Shown here: positions 22,799 through 30,706 of the stretch, one piece after another
Layout of the letters: the number at the start of each line of letters is the position of its first letter
Position numbering within the stretch: position 1 is the stretch's first letter
DNA from: Acidobacteriota bacterium
GTDB lineage: Bacteria > Actinomycetota > Acidimicrobiia > ATN3
DNA: 38,052 nt
Direction: 5' to 3'
Assembly (NCBI GenBank): GCA_003577105.1
Contig: QEUQ01000018.1
Span: 1-38,052 of the forward strand
Position numbers and translations under genes: made by a program
Notes under the pieces: model-generated
Seen by the model: only the letters and a program-made list of their open reading frames with translations
What the model was told of the DNA's origin: nothing
Databases searched by the model: none

Positions 22799-24202
22799 TT
22801 GCAGATCTACTCGACACTAAGCCGCGAAAAACGTCAGTTCGTGCCGCGCGACCAGGGCAAGGTCGCACTTTATGTGTGCGGTCCGACCGTCTACGATGAC
22901 CCCCACCTAGGGCACGCCCGATCGACGATCGTCTTTGATGCGATCAGGAGATATCTGATCTATCGAGGTTTTGATGTCACCTACGTCTCGAACTTCACCG
23001 ATGTCGACGACAGAATTATCAATCGGGCGCAGCAAGAGGGCATCGAGCCTGCCGCAGTGGCAGAGCGCTACATCGAATCCTGGATCGGCTACATGGATCG
23101 CCTCGGCGTGATGCCACCTGACATCGCTCCAAGGGCCACAGCGCACATCCCTCAAATGATCGATTTGATCGAGAAGCTGATTGAGGCGGGCAAGGCATAT
23201 GAGGCCAACGGCGACGTGTACTTTTCGATCGCGTCGTTCGATTCATATGGCGCTTTGTCGGGGCGCAAGATTGATGAGCTTGAAGCCGGTGCTCGAGTCG
23301 AGCCGGGGGAGCACAAGCATGATCCACTCGATTTTGCCCTCTGGAAAGCTTCGAAGCCCGGAGAGCCTTCGTGGGACAGCCCCTGGGGGCCAGGGCGTCC
23401 AGGCTGGCACATCGAGTGCTCGGCGATGTCGGAGGAGTACTTGGGCGAGGGCTTTGACATTCACGGTGGTGGTCACGATCTGATCTTTCCGCACCATGAA
23501 AACGAGCGCGCGCAGTCCGAGGCTCTCGGAGGAGAGTTTGCTCAAATCTGGATGCACAACGGACTCGTCAATCTCGAGGGCGAGAAGATGTCGAAATCGA
23601 CGGGGCAATTTGTCAGCCTCGCCGAGATTCTCGAGCGCAACGATCCCCAAATCGTGCGGCTCATGTCGCTTCAGTCGCATTACAGGCGCCCCGTCGATTT
23701 CGGCCCTTCCGAGATCGACCAGGCTCGTGCCGCGCTGGAGCGGATTCAGGAGTTCGACCGTCGAGCGAGGCAGTATGTGAGCGGTTCAGAGCCAGGTGAC
23801 GCCGGCGAGGCCATTGAGGCCCACCGCCAGGGCTTCATCGATGCGATGGATGACGATTTCAATACGCCAGAGGCCATTGCCGAGATCTTCGAGCTGGTCC
23901 GAGCGGGGAACAACGCGATCGACTCCGGCCGCCCCGTCGCCGAAGTTGGCGCATACATGAGGGAAGTAGAGGAACTATGTGAGGTCCTCGGTCTCGACGC
24001 CCGCCAGGGCGCGGAGGCCCCGACGGGAGCTGCCGACGCACTGGTGGACCTTGTGATCTCGGTGCGAGATGAGGCGCGTCAGAAGAAGGATTGGGATCTC
24101 GCGGATCGCCTGCGAGACGCCCTCGCCGACTTGGGTGTGGTAGTTGAAGATTCGAGTGGCGGGGCGGTTTGGCACTGGCGTTCCCCGGGTTCGAGGACTT
24201 GA
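22799..24202 (+). CDS. cysS: Cysteinyl-tRNA synthetase
   Basis: CysS charges tRNA-Cys. The 467-residue class I enzyme has the HIGH-type motif H-L-G-H at 36-39, Cys27 in Y-V-C-G-P-T-V-Y as a zinc ligand, the conserved W-H-I-E-C-S-A-M near 203-210, H-G-G-G-H-D-L-I-F-P-H-H-E-N-E near 222-236 completing the zinc site, and K-M-S-K-S at 263-267. The DALR and C-terminal regions follow. I use the TTG at 22799 because it gives the standard N-terminus, M-Q-I-Y; the ribosome site is weak (AGGG). In many bacteria cysS lies between ispDF and rlmB, as here. The TGA overlaps the rlmB TTG start. Confidence 0.96.
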   Translation: MQIYSTLSREKRQFVPRDQGKVALYVCGPTVYDDPHLGHARSTIVFDAIRRYLIYRGFDVTYVSNFTDVDDRIINRAQQEGIEPAAVAERYIESWIGYMDRLGVMPPDIAPRATAHIPQMIDLIEKLIEAGKAYEANGDVYFSIASFDSYGALSGRKIDELEAGARVEPGEHKHDPLDFALWKASKPGEPSWDSPWGPGRPGWHIECSAMSEEYLGEGFDIHGGGHDLIFPHHENERAQSEALGGEFAQIWMHNGLVNLEGEKMSKSTGQFVSLAEILERNDPQIVRLMSLQSHYRRPVDFGPSEIDQARAALERIQEFDRRARQYVSGSEPGDAGEAIEAHRQGFIDAMDDDFNTPEAIAEIFELVRAGNNAIDSGRPVAEVGAYMREVEELCEVLGLDARQGAEAPTGAADALVDLVISVRDEARQKKDWDLADRLRDALADLGVVVEDSSGGAVWHWRSPGSRT

Positions 24203-24963
24203 GCCGCAAGGGAGGAGACCGCCCGCGCTGGGGAGAGCAGGTTGAGGGTGTTCGGGCTGTCGAGCATCTGCTGAAGGCGGGCCGCAGGGAAATCAAGCAC
24301 TTGTATCTGGTCAAGGGCGCAGCCGGGGTTGTGAAGTCCTTGGCGGGATTGGCCGGGGAAGTTGGAGTGAGGCCGACCGAGGTGGACAAGGGAAGGATCC
24401 GCCAAATGGCCATGACCTCGGTGCCACAGGGAGTGATAGCCGTATGTGAACCGCTACCCGCCGTCAGCGTCTCGGATCTCGCTCGAAAGGCAGCCAAAGA
24501 GCGCGGATACTTGATTGCCTTTGATGGCGTCGAGGACCCGGCAAACATGGGAGCTGCGCTGCGGACGGCTAGCGCTCTCGGAGCGGTCGGTGCGCTGATT
24601 CCCGAGCACGGTGGTGCAGGCCTCACGCCGTCGGCAGTCAAGTCCGCAGCCGGGGCCGTGGAGTACCTAGATCTGGCCCCTGTGAAGAGCCTGGCCAAGG
24701 CCCTGGCGCAGACATCTGATGCCGGGCTCTGGTCGGTCATCCTCGATTCAGGCGGGCGGTCGATCTATGACCAACCGCTCCTGACTGAGCCGCTCGTATT
24801 GGTCGTCGGGGGTGAGGGGCGCGGAGTCTCCCGCCTCGTCGCGGAGCGAGCGGACTTGATTGCCTCGATTCCGCTGTCGGGCAAGGTAGAGTCGCTCAAT
24901 GCATCGGCGGCAGTTGCCGCTGCGTGTTCCGAAATCTGCAGAATTCGAGGTGAGCGCGCGTGA
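24199..24963 (+). CDS. rlmB: 23S rRNA 2'-O-methyltransferase, TrmH/RlmB type
   Basis: The SPOUT-fold product matches the TrmH/RlmB group. It begins with an N-terminal substrate-binding domain (G-E-Q-V-E-G-V-R-A-V-E-H-L-L). Three SPOUT motifs follow: motif 1 L-I-A-F-D-G-V-E-D-P-A-N-M-G-A with the Asn, motif 2 L-V-L-V-V-G-G-E-G-R-G-V, and motif 3 I-P-L-S-G-K-V-E-S-L-N-A-S-A-A, which forms the knot that binds S-adenosylmethionine. RlmB methylates the ribose of G2251; this exact target is inferred from the context after cysS. I prefer the TTG at 24199, which overlaps the cysS stop as TTGA; a TTG 30 bases earlier would give ten more residues. A tRNA gene follows. Confidence 0.9.
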   Translation: MSRKGGDRPRWGEQVEGVRAVEHLLKAGRREIKHLYLVKGAAGVVKSLAGLAGEVGVRPTEVDKGRIRQMAMTSVPQGVIAVCEPLPAVSVSDLARKAAKERGYLIAFDGVEDPANMGAALRTASALGAVGALIPEHGGAGLTPSAVKSAAGAVEYLDLAPVKSLAKALAQTSDAGLWSVILDSGGRSIYDQPLLTEPLVLVVGGEGRGVSRLVAERADLIASIPLSGKVESLNASAAVAAACSEICRIRGERA

Positions 24964-24987
24964 CAGCGGAAGTTATCGTAACTGCAC

Positions 24988-25060
24988 GCTGGTGTAGCTC
25001 AGTCGGTAGAGCAAGCGATTTGTAATCGCTAGGTCGTCGGTTCGATTCCGTCCACCAGCT
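24988..25060 (+). tRNA. tRNA-Thr (TGT)
   Basis: A 73-base tRNA with acceptor GCTGGTG paired to CACCAGC, the usual D-arm (GCTCAGTCGGTAGAGC), anticodon stem AGCGA/TCGCT with loop TTTGTAA giving anticodon TGT, a T-arm with GGTTCGATTCC, and discriminator T. The 3' CCA is not encoded. It decodes ACA and wobble ACN threonine codons. Confidence 0.96.
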
Positions 25061-25098
25061 CTGTCTGTAGATCGTAGAGGCCGGCCGGTCGCCAGGGC

Positions 25099-25623
25099 AT
25101 GTACGAGTTTCGAGAGCTAACAGAGAACAAAGTCATCAGAGGGATCGGCATTGCGCTGATCTGCATCGTCCTGGGACTTGGCACGTATCTGCTGATGTAT
25201 CAGCCCGACTCGAATATCGCCGTTCAGGTTGGCAACCAATCGACTCGGACCGCACCCGAGCCGGCCGTCACACCCCCGCAGTCGGCCCCGCTGGAGATTT
25301 CGGCCAACGTGATGCCAACCTCTACGCCGACGATTCCTCCGGAGCCAGGGATTCCGCCGCGCTCGAGCTTCACGCTCAAAGTTCAAAATGCCGGCGGCTC
25401 AGCTGAGTCGGTGCAGTCGACTTTGGAGGAGGCTGTGGCCCTTGGGTACCAGGCGCAGATGGCAGATGTGCCAGGCAAGGCCCTCACCAAGACGGTCATT
25501 CGCCACAAGCCCGGCCTCGACGCGGCGGCTCTAAGGGCCGCAGCAGATCTGGCGCCCGGCGCGCTGCTCGAAGCCCACGCTGACATATCAGTCGATCTTG
25601 TTGTGGCGGTCGGGAAGAGCTGA
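25099..25623 (+). CDS. Membrane-anchored LytR_C-domain protein
   Basis: The 174-residue protein has a short cytoplasmic N-terminus, one transmembrane helix near 15-34, a long Pro/Thr-rich linker of about 60 residues that probably spans the wall, and a C-terminal domain of about 75 residues: V-Q-N-A-G-G-S-A followed by L-x-x-A-x-x-x-G-Y. This matches the LytR_C domain, often found on the ends of LytR-CpsA-Psr wall-polymer ligases but here standing alone on an anchor. Such proteins are common in Actinobacteria and their role is not known. The gene follows tRNA-Thr, and its TGA overlaps a CTG where otsB may begin. ATG at 25099 has a modest AGGG upstream. Confidence 0.75.
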   Translation: MYEFRELTENKVIRGIGIALICIVLGLGTYLLMYQPDSNIAVQVGNQSTRTAPEPAVTPPQSAPLEISANVMPTSTPTIPPEPGIPPRSSFTLKVQNAGGSAESVQSTLEEAVALGYQAQMADVPGKALTKTVIRHKPGLDAAALRAAADLAPGALLEAHADISVDLVVAVGKS

Positions 25624-26450
25624 ATGGATTCGCGCTGAGCGCCGAGGGCAATGACGCCGAGATCATCCGCCGGGGCGTTGAGTTCGTCGGTCGCAATCCC
25701 TCAGGCTGCGCGGTCCTCCTCGACTTCGACGGCACCCTGGCGCACGTGGTGGATCACCCTGATGACGCCGCGGCACTTCCCGAGTCGGTTGAGGCGATTG
25801 TCCGTCTGATTCCGTTGGTTGGCAGGGTCGCTTTGGTCTCGGGGAGACCTGTGGCCGACCTCAGGAGCCGCATCGAGGTCGATGGGTTGCTCTATTCGGG
25901 ACTCTACGGCCTCGAACACGCCATCGGCGCCGGTGAGATCGGCGTCGATCCAAAGGCGGCCGCGTGGATACCAGAGGTAGCTATGGTCACCGAGGCCGCT
26001 ATCGAATGGGCGGCTTCAGCTGACGCCGAACTCGATGGAATTGTGATCGAGGGCAAGGGCCTCTCGGTGACACTCCACTACCGCATGACCGCTGACCATG
26101 CCTTGGCCCACGAGGTGGTGGCTGACTGGGCAAGAGGAGAAGCCGCGCGCACTGGGATGCGCGTCATCTTCGGCAAACTCAACGTCGAGCTCGTGCCCCC
26201 GATCGATTCCGACAAGGGCTCGGCGGCTGACGAGCTCATAGCCGGCATGGACTCCTGCCTTTACATCGGCGACGACTGCGGCGATCTGCCGGCATTTGAC
26301 GCGATTCGCCGTTGGGGAAGGGATTCCCTCGTGCTAGCGGTACAGAGCAGTGAACTCCCAGCCGACGTTGGCGAGAAGGCCGATGCGATAATTGGCGGAC
26401 CCCAAGGAGTAGCGCGGCTGTTGGGCCAGGTCGCCGAGTCACTCGACTAG
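25620..26450 (+). CDS. otsB: Trehalose-6-phosphate phosphatase
   Basis: OtsB is a HAD-fold phosphatase that removes phosphate from trehalose-6-phosphate made by OtsA. Motif I L-D-F-D-G-T is at 34-39, S-G-R motif II near 78, a Lys in D-S-D-K-G near 200, and motif IV I-G-D-D-C-G-D near 218. The first standard start codon in frame is GTG at 25746, which would leave the nucleophile Asp out, so the true start must be earlier. The frame is open from 25584 but holds no ATG, GTG or TTG there. I place the start at CTG 25620, which overlaps the previous stop; CTG 25635 is the other choice. A well-placed ATG at 25624 is in the wrong frame, so a missing base is also possible. Confidence 0.85.
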   Translation: MNGFALSAEGNDAEIIRRGVEFVGRNPSGCAVLLDFDGTLAHVVDHPDDAAALPESVEAIVRLIPLVGRVALVSGRPVADLRSRIEVDGLLYSGLYGLEHAIGAGEIGVDPKAAAWIPEVAMVTEAAIEWAASADAELDGIVIEGKGLSVTLHYRMTADHALAHEVVADWARGEAARTGMRVIFGKLNVELVPPIDSDKGSAADELIAGMDSCLYIGDDCGDLPAFDAIRRWGRDSLVLAVQSSELPADVGEKADAIIGGPQGVARLLGQVAESLD

Positions 26451-26465
26451 CAATATAGGAGCCCC

Positions 26466-28040
26466 ATGACCCTCGAAGGCCCGCCCGCCCCGCGCCCCGT
26501 AGCTCCCCAGAATCTCCTCGAAGCCGGACTGAGATCGCGCCCCGACGAAGTGGCAATCACTTCACTTTCGCGCTCGCTCACGTGGCGCGAGCTCGATGAA
26601 GCGAGCAACACGCTCGCCCTCAACTACCGCGCTCTCGGTCTCGAGCGCGGCGACAGAATCGCTTCTCTTTTGCCGAACAGGGTCGAGCTGGCAATTCACT
26701 ACATAGCTTGCTTCAAGTCCGGGATCGTTGCGACCCCATTCAACTACCGCTATGCAGCCGCTGAGATCGACCATGCACTTGAGGTAGGCGGGGCGAAGAT
26801 GCTCGTTGCTCACTCCGAAAGGGATGGGGACATCGCGGCCTCCCGGCTGGCGTCCGGGCTAGAACTCGGGCACATTCGATTTGGCGACGCGTCACTTGGT
26901 GAGCGAGACCTCGAGACTCTGATTGGGGAACCCATCGGTGGTGGGCCAAGCGACGAGGTCAATCGTGATTCGCTCGACCCTGCGGCACCGGCTGCGATCT
27001 TCTTCACGTCAGGGAGCACCGGACCCGCAAAGGGAGTCACACATTCGCTTGAGACACTCGGGTGGGCATTGGCTATTGCGGGGGCGGCTTTCGAGCTGAC
27101 TGAAGACGACGTCTTCTTACCCGCCTCTTCCATGTCCCACATCGGCTCTTTCCTCTGGACTCTCGCAACGCTGAGCGTTGGGGCGCGGGCGGTCGTCGCA
27201 CACACCGTTGACTCACACGAAGTCTTCGCGTTGCTGAAACAAGAGCGCCCAACTGTGCTCGCCATGATCCCGGCTGCACTTACAGCGCTCATTCGTGACC
27301 ACGACGCGACCTCGGAGGACTTCGAGTCGCTGCGTCTGTGCCGGGCAGGTGCCGACAAGGTTTCGGCCGAGCTTGAATCCGAGTTCAGCCACCTCGTCGG
27401 ATTTCCAATCGATGAAGGATATGGAATGACCGAGGTCGGCCTCGCTTCACTCAATCCACCGAGCGGAGTGATCAAAAATGGCTCAATCGGTTGCGCCGTA
27501 CCCGGCTTTGGGTTCGAACTTCGCGACGACTCTGGCGCCGAGGTTCCTATCGGAGAAGTCGGCCGAGCGTGGTTGCGTAGTCCGAGCGTGACCACCGGGT
27601 ATTGGCAGGATCCCGGAGCGACAGACGAGGTGCTGCGGGACGGCTGGCTCGACTCGGGCGACCTGATGCGGGCTGACGAAGATGGCTACCTTTGGTTCTT
27701 CGGAAGGAAGAAGCAAATCATTGTCCACGACGGGTCGAACATCAGTCCGCTTGAAGTCGAAGGTGCGCTCCTGGAGCACCCGGCCGTGGCCGCCTGCGGC
27801 GTGGTGGGAATACACGACTCTGTCCACGGCGAAAACGTGCGAGCTTACATATCACTTCGGGCGGAGGTTGACGCGCCAACAAGTCCCGAGCTGATCGCCT
27901 TCGCCAGAGAGCGGGTGACCTACAAGGCCCCAGAGGAGATCGTCTTCCTCGATGAGATGCCGCTAAATCCCACGGGAAAGGTCGACCGCGTCGGACTCAA
28001 GAAGCTGGCCGAGGAGCACCTCAACCCGCACGATGCTTAG
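26466..28040 (+). CDS. AMP-forming acyl-CoA synthetase/ligase
   Basis: The 524-residue protein belongs to the ANL superfamily, which activates a carboxylic acid as an acyl-adenylate and then forms a thioester. It shows the P-loop F-F-T-S-G-S-T-G-P-A-K-G near 179, the Y-G-M-T-E adenine-binding motif near 319, G-W-L-D-S-G-D near 394, the hinge G-R-K-K-Q-I-I near 415, and the catalytic lysine in N-P-T-G-K-V-D-R near the C-terminus. Length and motifs are normal for a fatty or aryl acid CoA ligase; the acid is unknown. The ATG at 26466 follows TAGGAG. It is downstream of otsB by 15 bases and may share its transcript. Its stop is followed 25 bases later by the truncated otsA copy. Confidence 0.9.
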   Translation: MTLEGPPAPRPVAPQNLLEAGLRSRPDEVAITSLSRSLTWRELDEASNTLALNYRALGLERGDRIASLLPNRVELAIHYIACFKSGIVATPFNYRYAAAEIDHALEVGGAKMLVAHSERDGDIAASRLASGLELGHIRFGDASLGERDLETLIGEPIGGGPSDEVNRDSLDPAAPAAIFFTSGSTGPAKGVTHSLETLGWALAIAGAAFELTEDDVFLPASSMSHIGSFLWTLATLSVGARAVVAHTVDSHEVFALLKQERPTVLAMIPAALTALIRDHDATSEDFESLRLCRAGADKVSAELESEFSHLVGFPIDEGYGMTEVGLASLNPPSGVIKNGSIGCAVPGFGFELRDDSGAEVPIGEVGRAWLRSPSVTTGYWQDPGATDEVLRDGWLDSGDLMRADEDGYLWFFGRKKQIIVHDGSNISPLEVEGALLEHPAVAACGVVGIHDSVHGENVRAYISLRAEVDAPTSPELIAFARERVTYKAPEEIVFLDEMPLNPTGKVDRVGLKKLAEEHLNPHDA

Positions 28041-28053
28041 GTCCGGTGTGCTT

Positions 28054-28383
28054 TCGGCCCGAGCTCTAGCCGAAGGCTGCCAGCTGGGCCTCGAGCCACG
28101 CCCTCGGGGAATGCGCACTGGCAAGTTCCCGCAGCGATTGCGCCCGCTCGCGTCGCTCATCCCCGGCCATCGAGAGAGCGCGCGCGATAGCGGCCGCAGT
28201 CTCGCTCACATCAAAGGGATTCACCATGAGTGCAGCGTCGCCGAGGACGTCTGCTGCTCCCGCTTGAGCGGAGATCACCAGAGCGCCATAGCGTTCGTTG
28301 GCGATTGGGCCCTCACGGGCCACGAGGTTCATGACGTCGGCAATTGAGTTGACCAGCAAGACGTCATAGCGGCGCAGTGCGGC
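28054..28383. repeat. Direct repeat of the otsA 3' end, left copy
   Basis: This stretch matches 30707-31036 base for base over about 330 bases, with roughly 17 mismatches by my count and no gaps (about 95% identity). It covers the last 106 codons of otsA and 12 bases after the stop. The repeats lie in the same orientation and bracket 2.3 kb. Confidence 0.85.
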
Positions 28384-28410
28384 CTCATGGCGACGAGACG
28401 GGCTCCGCAA
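28066..28410 (-). pseudogene. Truncated otsA copy (C-terminal third)
   Basis: This is the last third of a trehalose-6-phosphate synthase, reading A-L-R-R-Y-D-V-L-L-V-N-S-I-A-D and ending W-L-E-A-Q-L-A-A-F-G. It lacks the N-terminal Rossmann domain and cannot be an active glycosyltransferase. The conserved D-G-M-N-L-V of the donor site has become D-V-M-N-L-V, a change that supports decay. The upstream ten codons, from a TTG at 28410, are not otsA sequence. It lies directly behind the stop of the membrane protein gene of the cassette. Whether any peptide is made is unknown. The intact gene is at 30719-32152. Confidence 0.85.
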
Positions 28411-29002
28411 TCCTGCATCGCGGCGGTTTGCAGTCGATCGGCGGGGACGACAAGGAAGCAGGTACAGCCCAGAAGAGAACCATTATCAAGGCGAACGCGA
28501 GTAGCGTCTGAACGACGACAGAAACGCCCACAAACGGCCAACGTAGCCATGCGCTGTTGAATGCGGGTATCGGCTTTGGTCGTAGCATTCGTATGGCGAC
28601 ACCACAGGTGACGACGACTACTCCTGCAAGGGCGATGTAGATCCCGATTGCGTACCTGACGGTCGGTTCGTCGAAACCTGAGCCCATTGACAATGCTCGG
28701 GTGAAAGCCAGGCCCATGATCAGAGCGGCGTAGCCAACCGGCAGGAGCCACCACCTACTTGCCACCCTCGGCTCTCCAAATCTCTTCAACGCTCTCAGCC
28801 AAACTCCGGCCAGCAACGAAGCCATTGCCACGAGCGCTAGGAAGATCAGTGCCAACCTGCCGATGACGCCACCCGCAGCGAACGTGGCTGGACGCGGGGC
28901 CCCATTCTCCGAGTACCACGGAAGCAGAGCCGCGGCCTGGAATATGAAGAACCCGATCCACACGAGGGCGTCGCCAATCGTGATTCGCGTTGTACGTCTC
29001 AC
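28385..29002 (-). CDS. Five-helix membrane protein of the cassette
   Basis: I do not recognise a family. The 205-residue product has five predicted transmembrane helices near residues 9-32, 47-70, 85-106, 119-142 and 156-180, with short loops and a hydrophilic C-terminus that contains two cysteines (D-C-K-P-P-R-C). The GTG at 29002 overlaps the TGA of the previous gene, so it is translated together with the Pro-rich exported protein. The stop codon abuts the duplicated otsA segment. By position it could anchor or handle the two exported proteins of the same cassette; this is inference from gene order. Confidence 0.65.
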   Translation of the reverse strand: MRRTTRITIGDALVWIGFFIFQAAALLPWYSENGAPRPATFAAGGVIGRLALIFLALVAMASLLAGVWLRALKRFGEPRVASRWWLLPVGYAALIMGLAFTRALSMGSGFDEPTVRYAIGIYIALAGVVVVTCGVAIRMLRPKPIPAFNSAWLRWPFVGVSVVVQTLLAFALIMVLFWAVPASLSSPPIDCKPPRCRIAEPVSSP

Positions 29003-29637
29003 GCGGGAACCGGTGGCTCGGTCGGTGGCGCCGGTGAAGTTGTCGGCGGTGGCGGCTCGGTCGGTGGCGGCGGTGATTCCCCAGGGCTCATGCCGCCCTC
29101 GTAGCTGAGCTCCCAGTTCGTCCCTGCCGGGCCCCATGGGAGTTCGCCGCCCAGGAGCCCACACAGATTGCCCTTCAGGTCGAAACCAACCGCCGCGATG
29201 TAGGCCTCGCCGGTCCAAATCGTGTATGTCGGTCGAGGAGGAACAGAGCTGTGGAAGTGGCCGATTGCATACGCCTCGCGCAGAGTGCCCTGCTCGTAAG
29301 TACCAACCTGACAATGTTGTGTCCACACCGCTGGAATGTCGGTCCAGCAAAACCCCAAAACGTCGTGGAGTGGCGACATCGTGGACGTCGTTTGGGTGAA
29401 GTGAGCCGACACTTGCAGGTTGTTTACGGAAATCCCGACGTACTCTTTGACGCTTGCCTTTGCCCATAGCTCATGATCGTGGGGTGGTCCTCTGTGGGCG
29501 TATCCGGGAATCCCCATGACCCAAATCAAGACCGTCGCGAGAACGACGGTTGTTGCGGCATTAGATCCTCGATGCGCAAGAAGCGAGCGCGTGGAGTGCC
29601 AGCGCGCTCGTACCGAGGCATCAGTGTCCCTTTCCAT
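28999..29637 (-). CDS. Exported protein with Pro-rich C-terminus
   Basis: I do not recognise a family. The 212-residue product has a basic N-terminus and a signal-peptide-like helix (V-V-L-A-T-V-L-I-W-V-M-G) with a likely cleavage after G-Y-A near residue 47. The mature part has about 125 residues with three cysteines and histidine-rich spots (A-H-R-G-P-P-H-D-H-E, I-G-H-F-H-S). The last 27 residues are an almost pure Pro/Thr/Glu tail, a common wall-spanning or linker feature. It lacks a sorting motif or a membrane helix at the end. Its start overlaps the previous gene by 17 bases and its end overlaps the next, so the three genes form one unit. No ribosome site is clear before the ATG at 29637. 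Confidence 0.6.
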   Translation of the reverse strand: MERDTDASVRARWHSTRSLLAHRGSNAATTVVLATVLIWVMGIPGYAHRGPPHDHELWAKASVKEYVGISVNNLQVSAHFTQTTSTMSPLHDVLGFCWTDIPAVWTQHCQVGTYEQGTLREAYAIGHFHSSVPPRPTYTIWTGEAYIAAVGFDLKGNLCGLLGGELPWGPAGTNWELSYEGGMSPGESPPPPTEPPPPTTSPAPPTEPPVPA

Positions 29638-30328
29638 GTTCGCCGTGGCGGTCTCGGCACAGTGGGCGCGTCGACCGACTCGATTGCCCGGCGGGACTTG
29701 ACGGTTCTATGAAGATTGACCCGTCATGTTTGTGACTGTGACCGCCATCGTGCGCGCGCATATGTCGCTGGTGGTCGGTCAGGTGGAAGCAAGTGGATTG
29801 ACCTGTAGGGATTTGGCTCGCCACCGTCGGTGAAATATCGGGTCCAGGGTCCGCGGGCGATTCCGGCGGCTTTCCGCTGTGAGAAATCGATGCCACCACC
29901 AGGCTGCACTCGTCTGAGAGCTGAAGCCGCACTTTGGTGTCTCCGCTACCGCTGTCGAAAGTGAGCACTCCGACCGGGCGGTTGAACACACAGGTTCCGG
30001 AGCTAGGGTTCCACTCGCCGACAGCGACAACGTCGCCTTGTTCCACGGGGAATCGACGGTTCCCGTCGAACCCGATGCTGAAGGCCCTTCGAGATGGCTG
30101 AGACCTGGTCGGGTGATCGTCTCGTCTGACCTCGCTATCACGGCTTCGTGCGGCAGATTCGTCGCGACCGCGCGCAGTGGCAATGTCGGGCGCAATCACG
30201 AACACACTGACCAACAGCGTCAGGACTACCGCGGCCCCGGGCTTCGATCTGATTGCCGCGTGCCGACGCGTCGGGCTGGCTTGGCTGGGCAGAGGAGGCC
30301 TGACTGATCTGTTCGGCAACTGAACCAC
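29621..30328 (-). CDS. Exported protein, first gene of the cassette
   Basis: I do not recognise a family. The 235-residue product has a basic N-terminus, a hydrophobic stretch near 33-47 and an A-T-A cleavage-like site near 52, so it is probably exported. The mature region includes a beta-rich part (V-E-Q-G-D-V-V-A-V-G-E-W) with two cysteines, and a C-terminal part rich in His and Arg (H-L-T-D-H-Q-R-H-M-R-A-H-D-G-G-H-S-H-K-H), which could bind metal. The GTG at 30328 lies 34 bases after the likely transcription start and has no visible ribosome site. Its promoter carries an inverted repeat in the spacer. The function is unknown. Confidence 0.55.
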   Translation of the reverse strand: MVQLPNRSVRPPLPSQASPTRRHAAIRSKPGAAVVLTLLVSVFVIAPDIATARGRDESAARSRDSEVRRDDHPTRSQPSRRAFSIGFDGNRRFPVEQGDVVAVGEWNPSSGTCVFNRPVGVLTFDSGSGDTKVRLQLSDECSLVVASISHSGKPPESPADPGPDISPTVASQIPTGQSTCFHLTDHQRHMRAHDGGHSHKHDGSIFIEPSSPAGQSSRSTRPLCRDRHGEHGKGH

Positions 30329-30706
30329 CGGGACGTGCGAATGATGGGGTTAGTGCCGCTACGTCAAAATGCTAAGTGCGGGTGACGCACTCGTCAACTC
30401 GCCGAGTTGCCGGGACCAGCGTCGGTTTCCTGACAGCCCCCGTGATCGCGTCGACTGTTTTCAAGAACTCGGCCATGCGTGCCTTTCCCGTCGCACGCGG
30501 GCCTGACTTCGGCAAGCCTCATGCGGGCTAGGCCAGTCAGCAGCGACTGCTATCCAGTCGCACGGGACCACATCAATGATTACGTCAAGCTTCACAGACA
30601 CTTTGAAAAAAACACGCTGAACCCGCCTTCCGCATCCGGGCTTGGCCGCTTTGCGTTCCGGGCAGCGATCCACTGACGGCGCTCGCTAGCTAGTTGCAGC
30701 GTCCCA
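30329..30706. other. Intergenic stretch of the cassette
   Basis: These 378 bases hold the cassette promoter on the minus strand (30369-30397). From about 30400 to 30706 I see no credible gene, only short frames on both strands without ribosome sites. The composition looks less GC-rich than the neighbouring otsA, and it contains a run of seven A near 30606. The right copy of the otsA repeat starts at 30707. Confidence 0.5.
30369..30397 (-). promoter_or_regulatory. Cassette promoter with palindromic spacer
   Basis: On the minus strand, -35 TTGACG (30392-30397) and -10 TAGCAT (30369-30374) are exactly 17 bases apart. The whole spacer is the inverted repeat AGTGCG-N5-CGCACT (30375-30391). A protein bound there would cover RNA polymerase contacts, so this looks like an operator-controlled promoter. 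Transcription would start near 30362. Confidence 0.65.

Noticed and set aside
23859-24740. Long open frame (293 codons) on the minus strand across cysS and rlmB
   Set aside because: It is the antisense shadow of two certain genes in high-GC sequence and has shadow-like composition (rich in Ala, Pro, Arg, Ser).
25590-25640. Programmed -1 frameshift joining the LytR_C protein to OtsB
   Set aside because: The phases would allow it, but there is no slippery heptamer in the right frame and no sense in fusing a surface domain to a cytosolic phosphatase.
28384-30706. Cassette as an insertion sequence or phage
   Set aside because: No transposase, integrase, terminal inverted repeats or target duplication is visible; the flanking repeats are direct copies of otsA.
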